Assembly (NCBI GenBank): GCA_947630795.1
Contig: CANRJC010000009.1
Location: 25,206 to 89,205, forward strand
Length of the DNA: 64,000 nucleotides
From: an uncultured Phascolarctobacterium sp.
GTDB lineage: Bacteria; Bacillota; Negativicutes; Acidaminococcales; Acidaminococcaceae
Direction: 5' to 3'
Shown here: piece by piece, positions 55,180 to 63,923 of the stretch
How the letters are laid out: each line of letters begins with the position of its first letter
How positions within the stretch are numbered: the stretch's first letter is position 1
Notes under the pieces: model-generated
What the model saw: the letters and a program-made list of their open reading frames with translations, nothing else
What the model was told of the DNA's origin: nothing
Databases searched by the model: none
Position numbers and translations under genes: made by a program

Positions 55180-56547
55180 TTATTTTGCCTGCAAGGCGGC
55201 TGCGAGCCCTCCAGCCACATCGGGGCAGGCGTCCAAAGTACGGACGAAGGCGCAAAGCTTCGCCGCCTTTTCTTCGCCGTAGACAGGGACCGCCAAGCTC
55301 ATAAATTTGCCGACTGCTTCGTCCCAGGTCATCATGTTTTGAGGGTCGCCCTTGGGATAATCCACCTGCATGGTGAAAGTCCGCCCGTCTTTCATTTCTA
55401 TGGTCACCTTGGATGCCAGCTTGGAAGGATCTTTGGCGATGACGGCTTCCTGCTCTTCATCGAAAATGACCTGCACCCGCTCCATGAGGCCGCGCACTGC
55501 GGGGTCGGCGATGGCAGATGCGGCGAAAGTCCCTATCTCCACCTTGCCGGCAGCCAGCATGGCAGCGGCGCAATACTGCAGGCTGAATTTGCAGCCGTAG
55601 GGAGTTTGCGGCCGATCGTTGTTGATGAGATAGTCGGTGATCTTGTTGACGAAAATTTTTACGCTCTCTACTTTAGCGGGGTCGAGCTTATTTTTCTCCC
55701 GCAGTTCGCAAATGGCGTAGAGGGCGGCGTGAGAATGCTTGCAGCAAGGGTAGGGTTTGAAAGAATTATCGTCGATCTTCAAATGTCCGTAATTTAAATT
55801 TTCCGTAAGTTTTTCCAAATGGGGCTGGGGCAGCATCGCCCGGCAGAAACCCTTCTCGCCTTCCAAAATTTGACTGGCGGCGGTGAAACCTTCTTTGGAC
55901 AGATAGGCGGCCAGTACACCGGCGAAAGAAGTTTTGGCCGCGTGCAGCGACTTGCTCATGGCTCCTTCTTTGAGGAATTCCCACAGGCCTGCGGCTTGAG
56001 TGCCGGCACTGCCGTAACACATGAGGGTCTGACGGGCATCCAGCCCCAAAATATTGGCAGCGGCTGCGCCGGCTCCGAAGACGCCTGCTGTCCCCGTAGT
56101 GTGCCAAAAATAGTAAGACTCGGGGATGACGCTTTCGCCGGCCCGGCCGCTGGCCTCGTAGCCCGCACACACGGCGGCCAACAGTTCCTTGCCGGATCTT
56201 TTCTCTTTTTCCGCTATGGCCAAAGCTCCCGGGATGACGACGCAGGCGGGATGGATGATGGAAGGATTGTGAAGATCGTCGAAGTCTAAAGAATGAGATG
56301 CTGCGGCGTTGAGAGCCGTTGCTTCGTAAACGGTGGCTCTGCGGCCGCCGCCGTCGAAGACGGTAGCTTCCTCTGCTCCTCCTTTAGGCAAAACTTTGCG
56401 TAAAATAGTTGCCGGCTCGGTCCTGCTGCCGCCGATGCACACCCCCAGCCAATCGAGGATGCATCTTTTCGCCATATCTATAGAAAGAGCGGTCAACTTA
56501 TCGTAGGTAAGTTCTGCGGTAAAAGCCGCCAATGTTTCGGTCAACAT
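55180..56547 (-). CDS. MmgE/PrpD family protein
   Basis: A 455-residue protein of the 2-methylcitrate dehydratase/iminodisuccinate epimerase fold. DWLGVCIGGSRTEPATILRKVLP, ALNAAASHSLDFDDLHNPSIIHPACVVIPGALAIAE and KPYPCCKHSHAALYAI are the conserved stretches. Members act on tricarboxylates or cis-aconitate-like acids, so a link to propionate or C4-acid metabolism fits the mutase gene upstream, but the substrate is not certain. Confidence 0.9.
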   Translation of the reverse strand: MLTETLAAFTAELTYDKLTALSIDMAKRCILDWLGVCIGGSRTEPATILRKVLPKGGAEEATVFDGGGRRATVYEATALNAAASHSLDFDDLHNPSIIHPACVVIPGALAIAEKEKRSGKELLAAVCAGYEASGRAGESVIPESYYFWHTTGTAGVFGAGAAAANILGLDARQTLMCYGSAGTQAAGLWEFLKEGAMSKSLHAAKTSFAGVLAAYLSKEGFTAASQILEGEKGFCRAMLPQPHLEKLTENLNYGHLKIDDNSFKPYPCCKHSHAALYAICELREKNKLDPAKVESVKIFVNKITDYLINNDRPQTPYGCKFSLQYCAAAMLAAGKVEIGTFAASAIADPAVRGLMERVQVIFDEEQEAVIAKDPSKLASKVTIEMKDGRTFTMQVDYPKGDPQNMMTWDEAVGKFMSLAVPVYGEEKAAKLCAFVRTLDACPDVAGGLAAALQAK

Positions 56548-56573
56548 TTTTTGCCTCTTTTCTTTTTGAAAAC

Positions 56574-56600
56574 GACACGGTCTTGCACGAAGGACCGTGC
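56574..56600 (-). terminator. Hairpin between the mutase and MmgE genes
   Basis: CACGGTC (56576-56582) pairs with GACCGTG (56593-56599). The minus strand follows with CGTTTTC. It may lower read-through into the MmgE gene. Confidence 0.55.
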
Positions 56601-56613
56601 CGTCGGTGACTGT

Positions 56614-58266
56614 TCAGAAATTGGCGCCGTCCTGCCGATATTCGCCGAACACTTCTCTTAAAACGCCGCAGATCTCGCCCAATGTAGCGTAAGTTTTCAC
56701 GGCGTCGATCAAATAAGGCATGAGGTTCTCTTCTCCTTGGGCCTTTTCTTGCAAAATTTTCAGCGCTGCGTCTACGGCTTTTCGATCCCGTTTTGCTTTC
56801 ATCGCCTCGAGCCGGGCTATCTGCCTTTCGGCGACGCTCAAGTCGGCGGTCAGCACGTTGTCTTCGGCCACTTTTTTGTTGTCGGCGTATTTGTTGATGC
56901 CCACCACGGTGCGCCGTCCCTGCTCTATCTCCCGCTGATAAGCGTAGGCGTGAGCCGCCATTTCGCTCTGCATGTAGCCTTGTTCGATGGCTGCCACGGC
57001 ACCGCCCATCTCGTCGATCTTTCTGATGTATTCGTAGGCTTCTGCTTCGATCTTATCGGTGAGGGCCTCCACATAATAAGAGCCGGCCAAGGGATCGATG
57101 GTATCGGCGGCGCCGCTCTCATACGCCAGCATTTGCTGGGTACGCAGGGCCAAGGTTGCCGACTCTTCGGTGGGCAAGGCTATCGCTTCGTCGTAAGCGC
57201 AGCAGGCCATGGACTGGATGCCGCCCAAGACGGCAGACAAGGCCTGCCAAGTGATGCGGGCCACATTGTTCAACGGCTGCTGAGCTGTGAGCACGCTGCC
57301 TGCAGTGTGCACATGGACTCTCAACATCTGGGCTTTGGGCACGGTGGCGCCGAAACGTTCCTTCATGATGCGGGCCCACAGACGCCGGGCAGCGCGGAAC
57401 TTGGCGATCTCGTAGAAAAAGTCCAGGCCGGCGGTGAAGATCCAGCTGATGCCGGGAGCAAAGTCGTCCACCTTTTGCCCCGCTTTGATGGCCGCTTCGA
57501 TATAGGCGATGGCATTGGAAAAAGCAAAGGCTATCTCCTGCACTTCGGAAGAGCCGGCCTCGCGGATGTGATAGGCCCCCACGGAGATGGTGTTCCATTT
57601 GGGGATGTTCTTGGAGCAATAGGCGAAAGTATCGGTGATCAAACGCATGGAAGGACGAGGCGGGAAGATATAAGTGCCTCTGGCTATATATTCTTTCAGC
57701 ACGTCGTTTTGGATGGTGCCCTTCAGCTGCTCGGGCTTCACTCCCTGCTTTTCGGCTACGGCGATATACATCGCCAACAGCACGGCAGCGGGCCCGTTGA
57801 TAGTCATAGAAGTGGAAACTTTATCCAAAGGAATGCCTTCGAAAAGTTTTTCCATATCGGCCAAAGAGTCGATGGCCACGCCCACTTTGCCTACTTCGCC
57901 GTGAGACAGCTCCGCATCGGAATCCAAGCCGATCTGCGTGGGCAGGTCCATGGCCACGGACAGACCGGTCTGCCCGGCCTGCAGCAGATATTTGTAGCGG
58001 GCGTTGGTCTCTTCGGCAGTGGCGAAACCTGCATAAGCACGCATGGTCCACAGACGGCCGCGATACATCGTAGGCTGTACGCCGCGGGTGAAAGGATACT
58101 GGCCGGGGAAGCCCAGCTTTTCGGAATAGTCGTCGCCTTCTACATCGAGAGGAGTGTAGAGACGCTGCCTTGCGAAAGCGGCCCGCTCGGGAAATTTCGC
58201 CGTTGCTTTATCGTATTTTTCGTTGTAAGCGGCCAGTTGCTGCTGTAATAACTCTTTCTTTTCCAT
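56614..58266 (-). CDS. Methylmalonyl-CoA mutase-type acyl-CoA mutase, large subunit
   Basis: Interconverts succinyl-CoA and (R)-methylmalonyl-CoA with B12. The 550-residue protein has the TIM-barrel domain: [38 protein letters not shown] and [23 protein letters not shown]. The Tyr of TMY and the YH pair agree with methylmalonyl rather than isobutyryl specificity. It ends without a B12-binding domain, so it needs a separate small subunit, which is not in the window. The second ATG (58266) fits AAGGAG best and overlaps the upstream stop. Confidence 0.92.
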   Translation of the reverse strand: MEKKELLQQQLAAYNEKYDKATAKFPERAAFARQRLYTPLDVEGDDYSEKLGFPGQYPFTRGVQPTMYRGRLWTMRAYAGFATAEETNARYKYLLQAGQTGLSVAMDLPTQIGLDSDAELSHGEVGKVGVAIDSLADMEKLFEGIPLDKVSTSMTINGPAAVLLAMYIAVAEKQGVKPEQLKGTIQNDVLKEYIARGTYIFPPRPSMRLITDTFAYCSKNIPKWNTISVGAYHIREAGSSEVQEIAFAFSNAIAYIEAAIKAGQKVDDFAPGISWIFTAGLDFFYEIAKFRAARRLWARIMKERFGATVPKAQMLRVHVHTAGSVLTAQQPLNNVARITWQALSAVLGGIQSMACCAYDEAIALPTEESATLALRTQQMLAYESGAADTIDPLAGSYYVEALTDKIEAEAYEYIRKIDEMGGAVAAIEQGYMQSEMAAHAYAYQREIEQGRRTVVGINKYADNKKVAEDNVLTADLSVAERQIARLEAMKAKRDRKAVDAALKILQEKAQGEENLMPYLIDAVKTYATLGEICGVLREVFGEYRQDGANF

Positions 58267-59789
58267 CATGCTCTCCTTTGCAGCTGTTCTTTTTTCATAC
58301 TGCCTGTAGCCGCATAACGCGCCTGCATATCAAAGGCGTGTTGCAGGTCTACAGGCATATGTGCGTTTTTTTGTTGTGCTATCCTTAAGTAATCGTAAAG
58401 TTGTTCTTTGTAATCGGGGTGAGCGCATTTCTCGATGATCAGCTTGGCCCGTTTCAACGGGCTCAGTCCCCGCACGTCGGCAACGCCCTGCTCGGTGATG
58501 AACACCATGGTGTCGTGTTCGGTGTGGTCTGCATGGGTCACCATGGGCACCACGCTGGAGATGCTACCGCCTTTGGCCGTGGAAGGCGTAGAAAAAATGG
58601 TGAGATAACCGTTGCGCATGTAGTCGCCGCTGCCGCCGATGCCGTTCATCATGGATGAGCCCATGACGTGAGTGGAATTGGCTTGCCCGTAAATGTCGAA
58701 CTCCAAGGGCGTGTTCATGGCGATGACGCCCAGCCGTCTGATCACCTCGGGGCTGTTGGAGATATCCAGAGGCCGCAGGACGATGCTCTTGCGATAAAGC
58801 TCCGGCTCTTCACGATACAGCTTCCAAACAGAGGGAGAAGGTGTGAAGGCACAGCCGCTGGCGCTGACGATCTTTCCCATTTTGATGAGTTTGAAGACGC
58901 TGTCTTGCAGGATCTCGCTGAACATGGTGAGGTCCTCGAACTTCGATCGGGCCAAGCCCATCAGCACAGCGTTGGCGATGCTGCCCACCCCCGACTGCAT
59001 CGGCAACATTTGCTGCGGCAGCCGCCCATGGCGCTGCTCGTGCTCCAAAAAGTCCACCAGATGAGCGGCGATGGCGATGCTGTCGGCATCGGGCTCGGTC
59101 AGATCCCGCACATGATCGAGGATGTCGCTCTCCACTATGCAGTCGATGCGGTCGAGGCCGCAGGCGAGATAGGGCGAGCCGATGCGATCGTTGACGTGAT
59201 AAATGGGTATCTCTTCTCTGAAGGGCGGTTTTTTGCAAATGTAGATGTCGTGCATCCCTTCCAAGGACAGGGGGATGCTGGTGTTGACTTCCACGATGAC
59301 CTTTTTGGCGTGTTTCACCAGCATGGGGATGTTGCCCACGCCGGGGCCCAGGACGATACTGCCGTCGCTGTTGATAGCGGCAGCCTCTACGATGGCCACG
59401 TCCACCTGCCCGAAGAAACCGTAATCGATCTGCTGGGCAAAGTGGCTCAGGTGCTGATCCACGTAATCGATGGTGTTGTCGTTGATCTGCGCCCGCATCG
59501 TTTTGTTGGAAGCTGCGTAGTAGGGCATGCGTCCTTTGACGGCGCCGGCCTGAGCCAAACTTTCTTCGATCTCGGGCCCCACGGAAGCTCCGCTCCAAAT
59601 ATTGATGCGGCATTTCTTCCCGGCCCGCACCTGCTTGGCCAAAGCCAGCGTGGTCTTTTTGGGATAGCCGGAGGGGGTGAAGCCGCTGACGCCCACATTC
59701 ATGCCGTCGGTGATGAGATCCGCCGCTTCTTCCGGAGCGACTATCTTGGCGAACAATGAAGGATGGCGCAGGCGTGTTGCATCTAACAT
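58266..59789 (-). CDS. Succinate:acyl-CoA (acetate/propionate) CoA-transferase
   Basis: A 507-residue class I CoA transferase of the acetyl-CoA hydrolase/transferase family (Cat1/ScpC/AarC type). Conserved stretches: [36 protein letters not shown] with a candidate catalytic Glu, [14 protein letters not shown] and [19 protein letters not shown]. It would charge succinate with CoA for the mutase that follows. I chose ATG 59789, spaced six bases from AAGGA; another ATG lies two codons upstream. Confidence 0.9.
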   Translation of the reverse strand: MLDATRLRHPSLFAKIVAPEEAADLITDGMNVGVSGFTPSGYPKKTTLALAKQVRAGKKCRINIWSGASVGPEIEESLAQAGAVKGRMPYYAASNKTMRAQINDNTIDYVDQHLSHFAQQIDYGFFGQVDVAIVEAAAINSDGSIVLGPGVGNIPMLVKHAKKVIVEVNTSIPLSLEGMHDIYICKKPPFREEIPIYHVNDRIGSPYLACGLDRIDCIVESDILDHVRDLTEPDADSIAIAAHLVDFLEHEQRHGRLPQQMLPMQSGVGSIANAVLMGLARSKFEDLTMFSEILQDSVFKLIKMGKIVSASGCAFTPSPSVWKLYREEPELYRKSIVLRPLDISNSPEVIRRLGVIAMNTPLEFDIYGQANSTHVMGSSMMNGIGGSGDYMRNGYLTIFSTPSTAKGGSISSVVPMVTHADHTEHDTMVFITEQGVADVRGLSPLKRAKLIIEKCAHPDYKEQLYDYLRIAQQKNAHMPVDLQHAFDMQARYAATGSMKKEQLQRRA

Positions 59790-60195
59790 GTTCATTCCTT
59801 CTCTCCGCAAGCAAATTTACCGAGCGCTTGCTTGGCTACATCATATGGCGGCAAACATATAATGTAAAATACCGAAAATCGCGATAATTTATTTGAAATT
59901 TCTATATGTAAAAAGATGAAAAACGGCCCTGTCCGGGAATATTTCTCGGCTGGGCCGCCCTATCTCGGGAAAAAATCCAGTTTGACCTCAGTCTCCTGCC
60001 CCGTAAAAAGCGAGGCGAGGCCGCTGTCTTATAGACCGGATATCGCAAACATTTAATTTTTAACTATAAGCTGCTCTGCTCCGAACGCAAAAAAATTCCT
60101 TGCCTTCGCTTCTGTGCCGGGGCAAGGAGAGTAACTGCTGAAAAATATTTTGATTTAAGTTATAATGAAAATGTAAAGGAGCGAGGTGAGAAGCT
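59790..60195. other. Divergent regulatory region between the CoA-transferase operon and lysR
   Basis: An AT-rich stretch with no gene. It holds two GC-stem hairpins (about 59923-59959 and 60096-60129) and a TATAAT at 60163-60168 for the LysR gene. LysR proteins usually bind such shared regions, at a T-N11-A site, which I could not fix to one place. Confidence 0.5.
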
Positions 60196-61092
60196 ATGGA
60201 TATCGAGTATTATCGCAATTTCATCGCCATCGTGGAAACGGGCAGCATATCCGCCGCGGCCAAAAAAGTCAACATCGCTCAGCCCTCCCTCAGTTATCAG
60301 CTGAAGACGATGCAGGAGCGCATGGGCGCCAAACTTTTGAACGTGCAGCGGGGCGGCCACAGCATCGAGCTGACGGATGCAGGCAGCATCCTCTACAACA
60401 AGGCCAAATACATTTGCTCCGTCGAAGACAATCTTTTCAAAGATATCGCCGATGTCAACGCCGGCTTCAGCGGCACTCTGCGCATCAGTCTCTCTCCTTC
60501 CATGTCCATCAACTTCATCAAAAGGTATCTGACGAGTTTCGTCAAACGTTATCCCAACGTCAATTACGAATTGTACGAAGTGCCCATCGACGAACAGATC
60601 GAGCAATTGTTGAGCGGCACCACCGAGATCGGCGTGGCCAACGCGCCGCTGAAACAGCCCCACCGCTTCGAGACTCTCATCACCCGCAAAGAACGCCTGG
60701 TGGCTTTGTTCAGCAAAGACAGCCTCTATCTGAACAGTCCTCATCCCAACATTTTGCTGGACGATCTGGAAGAGATCCCTCTCTGCTTGTCGCGAGGCTG
60801 CAGCGAACTTTTTTTGAACGTATGCAACGATTCCCGCATCTTCCCCCATATCCTCAGCATCAACACCACCAAGATGTCTGCTATCGCCTGGGCCGAACAA
60901 AATCTCGGCGTGGCCATCGTCCCTTCGCCTACGGAAGAAGTTTTCGGCGAAGACCTTTTGGTGAAAGAGATCAAGGACGATCGGCTCTTCATGGAAAAGA
61001 CCCTGTCCATCGTCAAAGGCAGGCAGCTCAGCATCGTGGCCAAAACTTTTATCCAACACATTTTGCGGCACAACACGGGGCTGACGATCTGA
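60196..61092 (+). CDS. LysR family transcriptional regulator
   Basis: A 298-residue regulator. The N-terminal winged HTH is EYYRNFIAIVETGSISAAAKKVNIAQPSLSYQLKTMQERMG, followed by the linker helix and a two-lobed effector domain (from about residue 90). It is divergent from the succinate CoA-transferase and mutase genes, the classic arrangement for a LysR protein controlling its neighbour; a CoA-pathway acid would be the likely effector, which is inference. GGAGCGAGGTGAG precedes the ATG. Confidence 0.92.
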   Translation: MDIEYYRNFIAIVETGSISAAAKKVNIAQPSLSYQLKTMQERMGAKLLNVQRGGHSIELTDAGSILYNKAKYICSVEDNLFKDIADVNAGFSGTLRISLSPSMSINFIKRYLTSFVKRYPNVNYELYEVPIDEQIEQLLSGTTEIGVANAPLKQPHRFETLITRKERLVALFSKDSLYLNSPHPNILLDDLEEIPLCLSRGCSELFLNVCNDSRIFPHILSINTTKMSAIAWAEQNLGVAIVPSPTEEVFGEDLLVKEIKDDRLFMEKTLSIVKGRQLSIVAKTFIQHILRHNTGLTI

Positions 61093-61116
61093 AAAAAAGA
61101 AACACGGCAAAAGAAA

Positions 61117-61147
61117 AAGGCACGGCCCGCAGGCTGTGCCTTTTTTG
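61117..61147 (+). terminator. Terminator after lysR
   Basis: AAGGCACGGCC pairs, with one mismatch, to GGCTGTGCC followed by TTTTTT. Confidence 0.85.
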
Positions 61148-61223
61148 CGATCGCTTTTTCGCCGCAGGCCCTGCTTTCGGAAAAGACCTCTCGGCTGCAA
61201 AGAGCCGCTTTGCCTTTTTTGAA

Positions 61224-61284
61224 CTGCTCCGCCGGGCAACGAGCCCCCGCCCGCTGAGCAGAGTTTTTGCTTCACCTAGCGCCT
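61224..61284. repeat. Decayed copy of the mosaic repeat
   Basis: The words GCCGGGCA, CCCGCTGAGC and TTCACCTAGCGCC occur in the same order as in the intact repeat clusters further right, with the centre lost. Confidence 0.5.
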
Positions 61285-61391
61285 CCCCTGCTCTTTTTCT
61301 TCCTATATATATAAGAGATACCACCGGCTCTCGGCCGATGGTACTTTTGGGACCCATCTTGGTGTTTTTGTTGTTTATCGTTTGTCGTTCG

Positions 61392-61910
61392 TCATTCGTT
61401 TTGCAGCAGCTGCCACCAATCAAAGCCCTCTTCCGGTTCCAAGGCGGTGAAGCGCACCTCCTGTTTCAGCGTTTTCTGCACCTCTTGCCGAAAGAGCTCT
61501 TCCAGCTGCTTTGCTTTCAGTTGGGCCTTCGGCCCCGTGAGGCCAGCTGCCGCGGCCCCTCCTTTTTCGATGCGCCGGATCACTTCAAAGCAGCACAGCC
61601 TTACGGCGATGTCTCCTTCATCGTCGAAAAGCGGCTTCGGGCACTCCGCCAAAAAGTGCCGCTCCAAAATGTCCAGCACCCGCCAGCGTTTGCGCAATTC
61701 TGCGCAGCTCATGAGGAGCCGCCACAGAGGCGGCACCCCCAAGATGCGCTGCAGCCGCGGCCACAGCCGCACCGGCAGTTCTTCTCCTCTCAGCACTCTG
61801 CCCAGTTGCCCCTCCTCGGCCTCTGCCAGATCTTCGATGTATTTTTGACTGAAGCCGCTGAGGGCTAAGATGCCTTTTAAATAAGCTCCCACATAATTTT
61901 TCGGATACAT
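61392..61910 (-). CDS. Uncharacterised protein with HTH-like N-terminus
   Basis: A 172-residue protein of no recognised family. Residues about 8-60 (YLKGILALSGFSQKYIEDLAEAE then QLGRVLRGEELP and LWPRLQRILGV) have the spacing of an XRE-type HTH. The rest is helical, with RRIEKGGAAAAGLTGPKAQ and a Glu-rich end FTALEPEEGFDWW. The ATG at 61910 has AAGGAGAG upstream, and longer in-frame starts run into repeat DNA. It may be a regulator. Confidence 0.65.
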   Translation of the reverse strand: MYPKNYVGAYLKGILALSGFSQKYIEDLAEAEEGQLGRVLRGEELPVRLWPRLQRILGVPPLWRLLMSCAELRKRWRVLDILERHFLAECPKPLFDDEGDIAVRLCCFEVIRRIEKGGAAAAGLTGPKAQLKAKQLEELFRQEVQKTLKQEVRFTALEPEEGFDWWQLLQNE

Positions 61911-61964
61911 CGCTCTCTCCTTCATCATCGCCGTTCTACTGTACTCGCTCTCTGAGCACGCCGC

Positions 61965-62264
61965 CCTTAGCGCCCGCCCGTTGAGCTCCGTCGAAACGTT
62001 AGGCGTGCGAAGGCTCTGCTGCGCCGGGCATTTCGACAGGCTCAATGACCGGCGATATACATGCTTCACCTAGCGCCCGCCCGCTGAGCGGTCGCCGGGC
62101 ACCCTCAGCAGGACCGTCTAAACTTGCACGGTGTGCAAGAGGGTGAAGCGTTAGGGCGCGAACTTTCTGCTGCGCCGGGCATTTCGACAAGCTCAATGAC
62201 CGGCGATATACATGCTTCACCTAGCGGCCGCCCGTTGAGCCTGTCGAAACGTTAGGCCGCGGAT
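61965..62264. repeat. Mosaic palindromic repeat cluster 1
   Basis: Two interleaved repeat types. One has TTTCGACAGGCTCAATGA or its variant (62030 and 62180 regions) facing GTTGAGCCTGTCGAAAC-like arms (61979 and 62233), forming long hairpins. The other is a 90-bp unit with CTTGCACGGTGTGCAAG (62123-62139) and a CGGTCG...GACCG stem. No gene is seen in this stretch. Confidence 0.85.
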
Positions 62265-62299
62265 GAAAGGCTCTGCCGGTGCGTCGCCCGCTTGCTCGC

Positions 62300-62596
62300 T
62301 TATTCCTCCGCTTCTCCTCGGAGTTTTTCTGCTTCGTCTTCGGACTTTTCGCCTTCGCCTTCGGACTTTTCGCCTTCACCCATAGGCCCGTCCTCGGGCC
62401 GCTCCGCATCGCCTTCGGAGCGTTTTGCTTCGTCTTTAGACTTGTCTTCGGACTTTTTGCCTTCGCCTTTGTGGCCCTTCTTCCCTTGGGGGGAAGCGCT
62501 CTCCAGGGTCAGCAGCGTTTGCAAGAGCGGCAGCAGCCATTTTTTCACTTTCTCCGGCAGCAAGTTGCATAAAGGCAGCAACAGTTTGAACAGCAT
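62300..62596 (-). CDS. Charged low-complexity small protein
   Basis: A 98-residue protein of unknown function. It starts with a hydrophobic or amphipathic helix MLFKLLLPLCNLLPEKVKKW and continues with a Lys/Glu/Ser/Gly-rich tail of imperfect repeats around GEGEKSE. AGGAGGTG precedes the ATG at 62596, which supports expression; in-frame codons further upstream lie in repeat DNA. It could be a membrane-bound peptide with a disordered tail. Confidence 0.6.
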   Translation of the reverse strand: MLFKLLLPLCNLLPEKVKKWLLPLLQTLLTLESASPQGKKGHKGEGKKSEDKSKDEAKRSEGDAERPEDGPMGEGEKSEGEGEKSEDEAEKLRGEAEE

Positions 62597-62628
62597 CCTT
62601 TCACCTCCTTTCGCTAAAATTTTACATT

Positions 62629-62768
62629 CTGCTGCGCTGGGCACTTCGACAGGCTCAGTGACCGGCGACGAATATTTCGCACGCCGCCCGTTGAGTGGTC
62701 GCCGGGCATCCTCAGCACGACCATTCAAACTTGCACGGTGTACAAGAGGGTGAAACGTTAGGCGTGCG
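62629..62768. repeat. Mosaic palindromic repeat cluster 2
   Basis: One TTTCGAC-type arm (TTCGACAGGCTCAGTGACC, about 62645) followed by a 91-bp unit at 62678-62768. That unit is bounded by perfect inverted CGCACGC/GCGTGCG ends and holds the CTTGCACGGTGTACAAG hairpin. Confidence 0.85.
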
Positions 62769-62784
62769 AAAAGCTTCACCTCAG

Positions 62785-62829
62785 GAAAAGGCAGCCGAAG
62801 GACTGCTTTTTTTGCGCCTGCGGCTGCCT
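62785..62829 (-). terminator. Terminator after the yvrJ-like gene
   Basis: GGCAGCCG (62790-62797) pairs perfectly with CGGCTGCC (62821-62828). The minus strand continues into TTTT. Confidence 0.7.
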
Positions 62830-62835
62830 GCAAGC

Positions 62836-63003
62836 TCAGCTTGCTCTGGACAAGGCACCGATAGCCCGGGCTAAGGCTTCGATATGATCGCTCAATTTCT
62901 CCAGTCTGCTTTCGATGCGCGCTAACAGGAACCACGAGACGATCATGGGAAAGCCGTAGTTGGCGGCCGCTATCAGGAGCTTGTCAAAAAAGGCTTCCGA
63001 CAT
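62836..63003 (-). CDS. YvrJ family small membrane protein
   Basis: A 55-residue protein. It reads MSEAFFDKLLIAAANYGFPM, then IVSWFLLARIESRLEKLSD; this single hydrophobic span followed by a charged helix is the YvrJ family pattern. It starts two bases after the DUF2922 stop, with GAAGAG as ribosome site. YvrJ, DUF2922 and DUF1659 often occur as a set in Firmicutes; the function of the set is unknown. Confidence 0.8.
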   Translation of the reverse strand: MSEAFFDKLLIAAANYGFPMIVSWFLLARIESRLEKLSDHIEALARAIGALSRAS

Positions 63004-63005
63004 CG

Positions 63006-63233
63006 TCACTCTTCGGCGGCAATAATGACTTCCGTATCGGTGGTCTTATACTGAGCCTGTGCGATGGCGGCCAAGGCGCCGTTGTCGTCGCTGACGAACA
63101 CGTTGGAGTCGATCACCGCCTGCATGGCCTTGCGGCAATCGCTGTCGTTGATGTCGTCTTTAGGAGATTTTACCGTGATGGTCTTTTTCTTGCCGTTGGC
63201 ATAACTGAAGACCAGCTCTAAAACTTTCTCCAT
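63006..63233 (-). CDS. DUF2922 family protein
   Basis: A 75-residue protein matching DUF2922: LELVFSYANGKKKTITVKSPKDDI, then a middle helix (CRKAMQAVIDSNVF) and TTDTEVIIAAEE at the end. No cysteine cluster or membrane span other than none. It lies between the DUF1659 and YvrJ genes on one transcript. Confidence 0.85.
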   Translation of the reverse strand: MEKVLELVFSYANGKKKTITVKSPKDDINDSDCRKAMQAVIDSNVFVSDDNGALAAIAQAQYKTTDTEVIIAAEE

Positions 63234-63364
63234 TCCGCTTCCTCCTTTCTTTCATGATCGCCCGCTCCCGCTTTGCAGTCCGAGCTTTTTTCTTCAGACT
63301 ATTGCCTGAAACTTTTTCGCTTCAGACTTTGCGGAGCGGGCTTTGGGGTACCTGCGGCTTTATC

Positions 63365-63610
63365 TTAGCCGTCCACTTCCTGACCCAGTGCGCCCAGGTC
63401 GCTCTTTTCGGTCAAGCGCACGCCGTCTACGGTGGGCTTCATCAGCCCGCCCAGTGCGTCGCCGGCCTTATAGAGGTTCTCCAGAGTGGCATCGGGGCTG
63501 ACGCCGGTGAAGTTGTAGCTTTTCAACTTCGGGGTGCTGCCGTCTGCCATCAAGCCGTCCTCTACCGCGATGCTGAGGGTGCGGTTGAGGATGTCTGCAG
63601 TGATCGCCAT
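63365..63610 (-). CDS. DUF1659 family protein
   Basis: An 81-residue protein with the DUF1659 pattern: RTLSIAVEDGLMADGSTPKLKSYNFTGVSPDATLENLYKAGDALGGLM. Function unknown. AAAGGAGG precedes the ATG. It is the first of the DUF1659, DUF2922, YvrJ set. Confidence 0.85.
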   Translation of the reverse strand: MAITADILNRTLSIAVEDGLMADGSTPKLKSYNFTGVSPDATLENLYKAGDALGGLMKPTVDGVRLTEKSDLGALGQEVDG

Positions 63611-63645
63611 GTGTCCTCGCCTCCTTTCTTTGTAGATTTTTTGTG

Positions 63646-63901
63646 TAGCGGCCGCCCGTTGAGCGGTCGCCGGGCACCCTCAGCACGACCGTCTAAACTT
63701 GCACGGTGTGCAAGAGGGTGAAGCGTTAGGCGTGCGGACTTTCTGCTGCGCTGGGCACCTAGCGGCCGCCCGTTGAGCGGTCGCCGGGCACCCTCAGCAC
63801 GACCGTTCAAACTTGCACGGTGTGCAAGAGGGTGAAACGTTAGGCCGCGGATGAAAGGCACTACTGCGCCGGGCATTTCGACAAGCTCAATGACCGGCGA
63901 C
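63646..63901. repeat. Mosaic palindromic repeat cluster 3
   Basis: Two near-identical 92-bp units (63646-63737 and 63758-63850) each with the CTTGCACGGTGTGCAAG hairpin, separated by a truncated fragment of the other type, then one TTTCGACAAGCTCAATGACC arm at about 63876. Confidence 0.9.
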
Positions 63902-63923
63902 TTACATGAGTGCTCTGCTGCCC

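Noticed and set aside
56737..58248. Plus-strand ORF of 503 codons
   Set aside because: Antisense shadow of the mutase gene.
60186..61868. Plus-strand ORF of 560 codons
   Set aside because: It is a frame-shifted shadow of the LysR gene that runs on past its terminator; its product is Arg/Gln/His-rich with no domain.
61965..63901. Prophage remnant
   Set aside because: No integrase, capsid, tail or lysis gene was recognised; the small proteins are chromosomal Firmicutes families or unknown.
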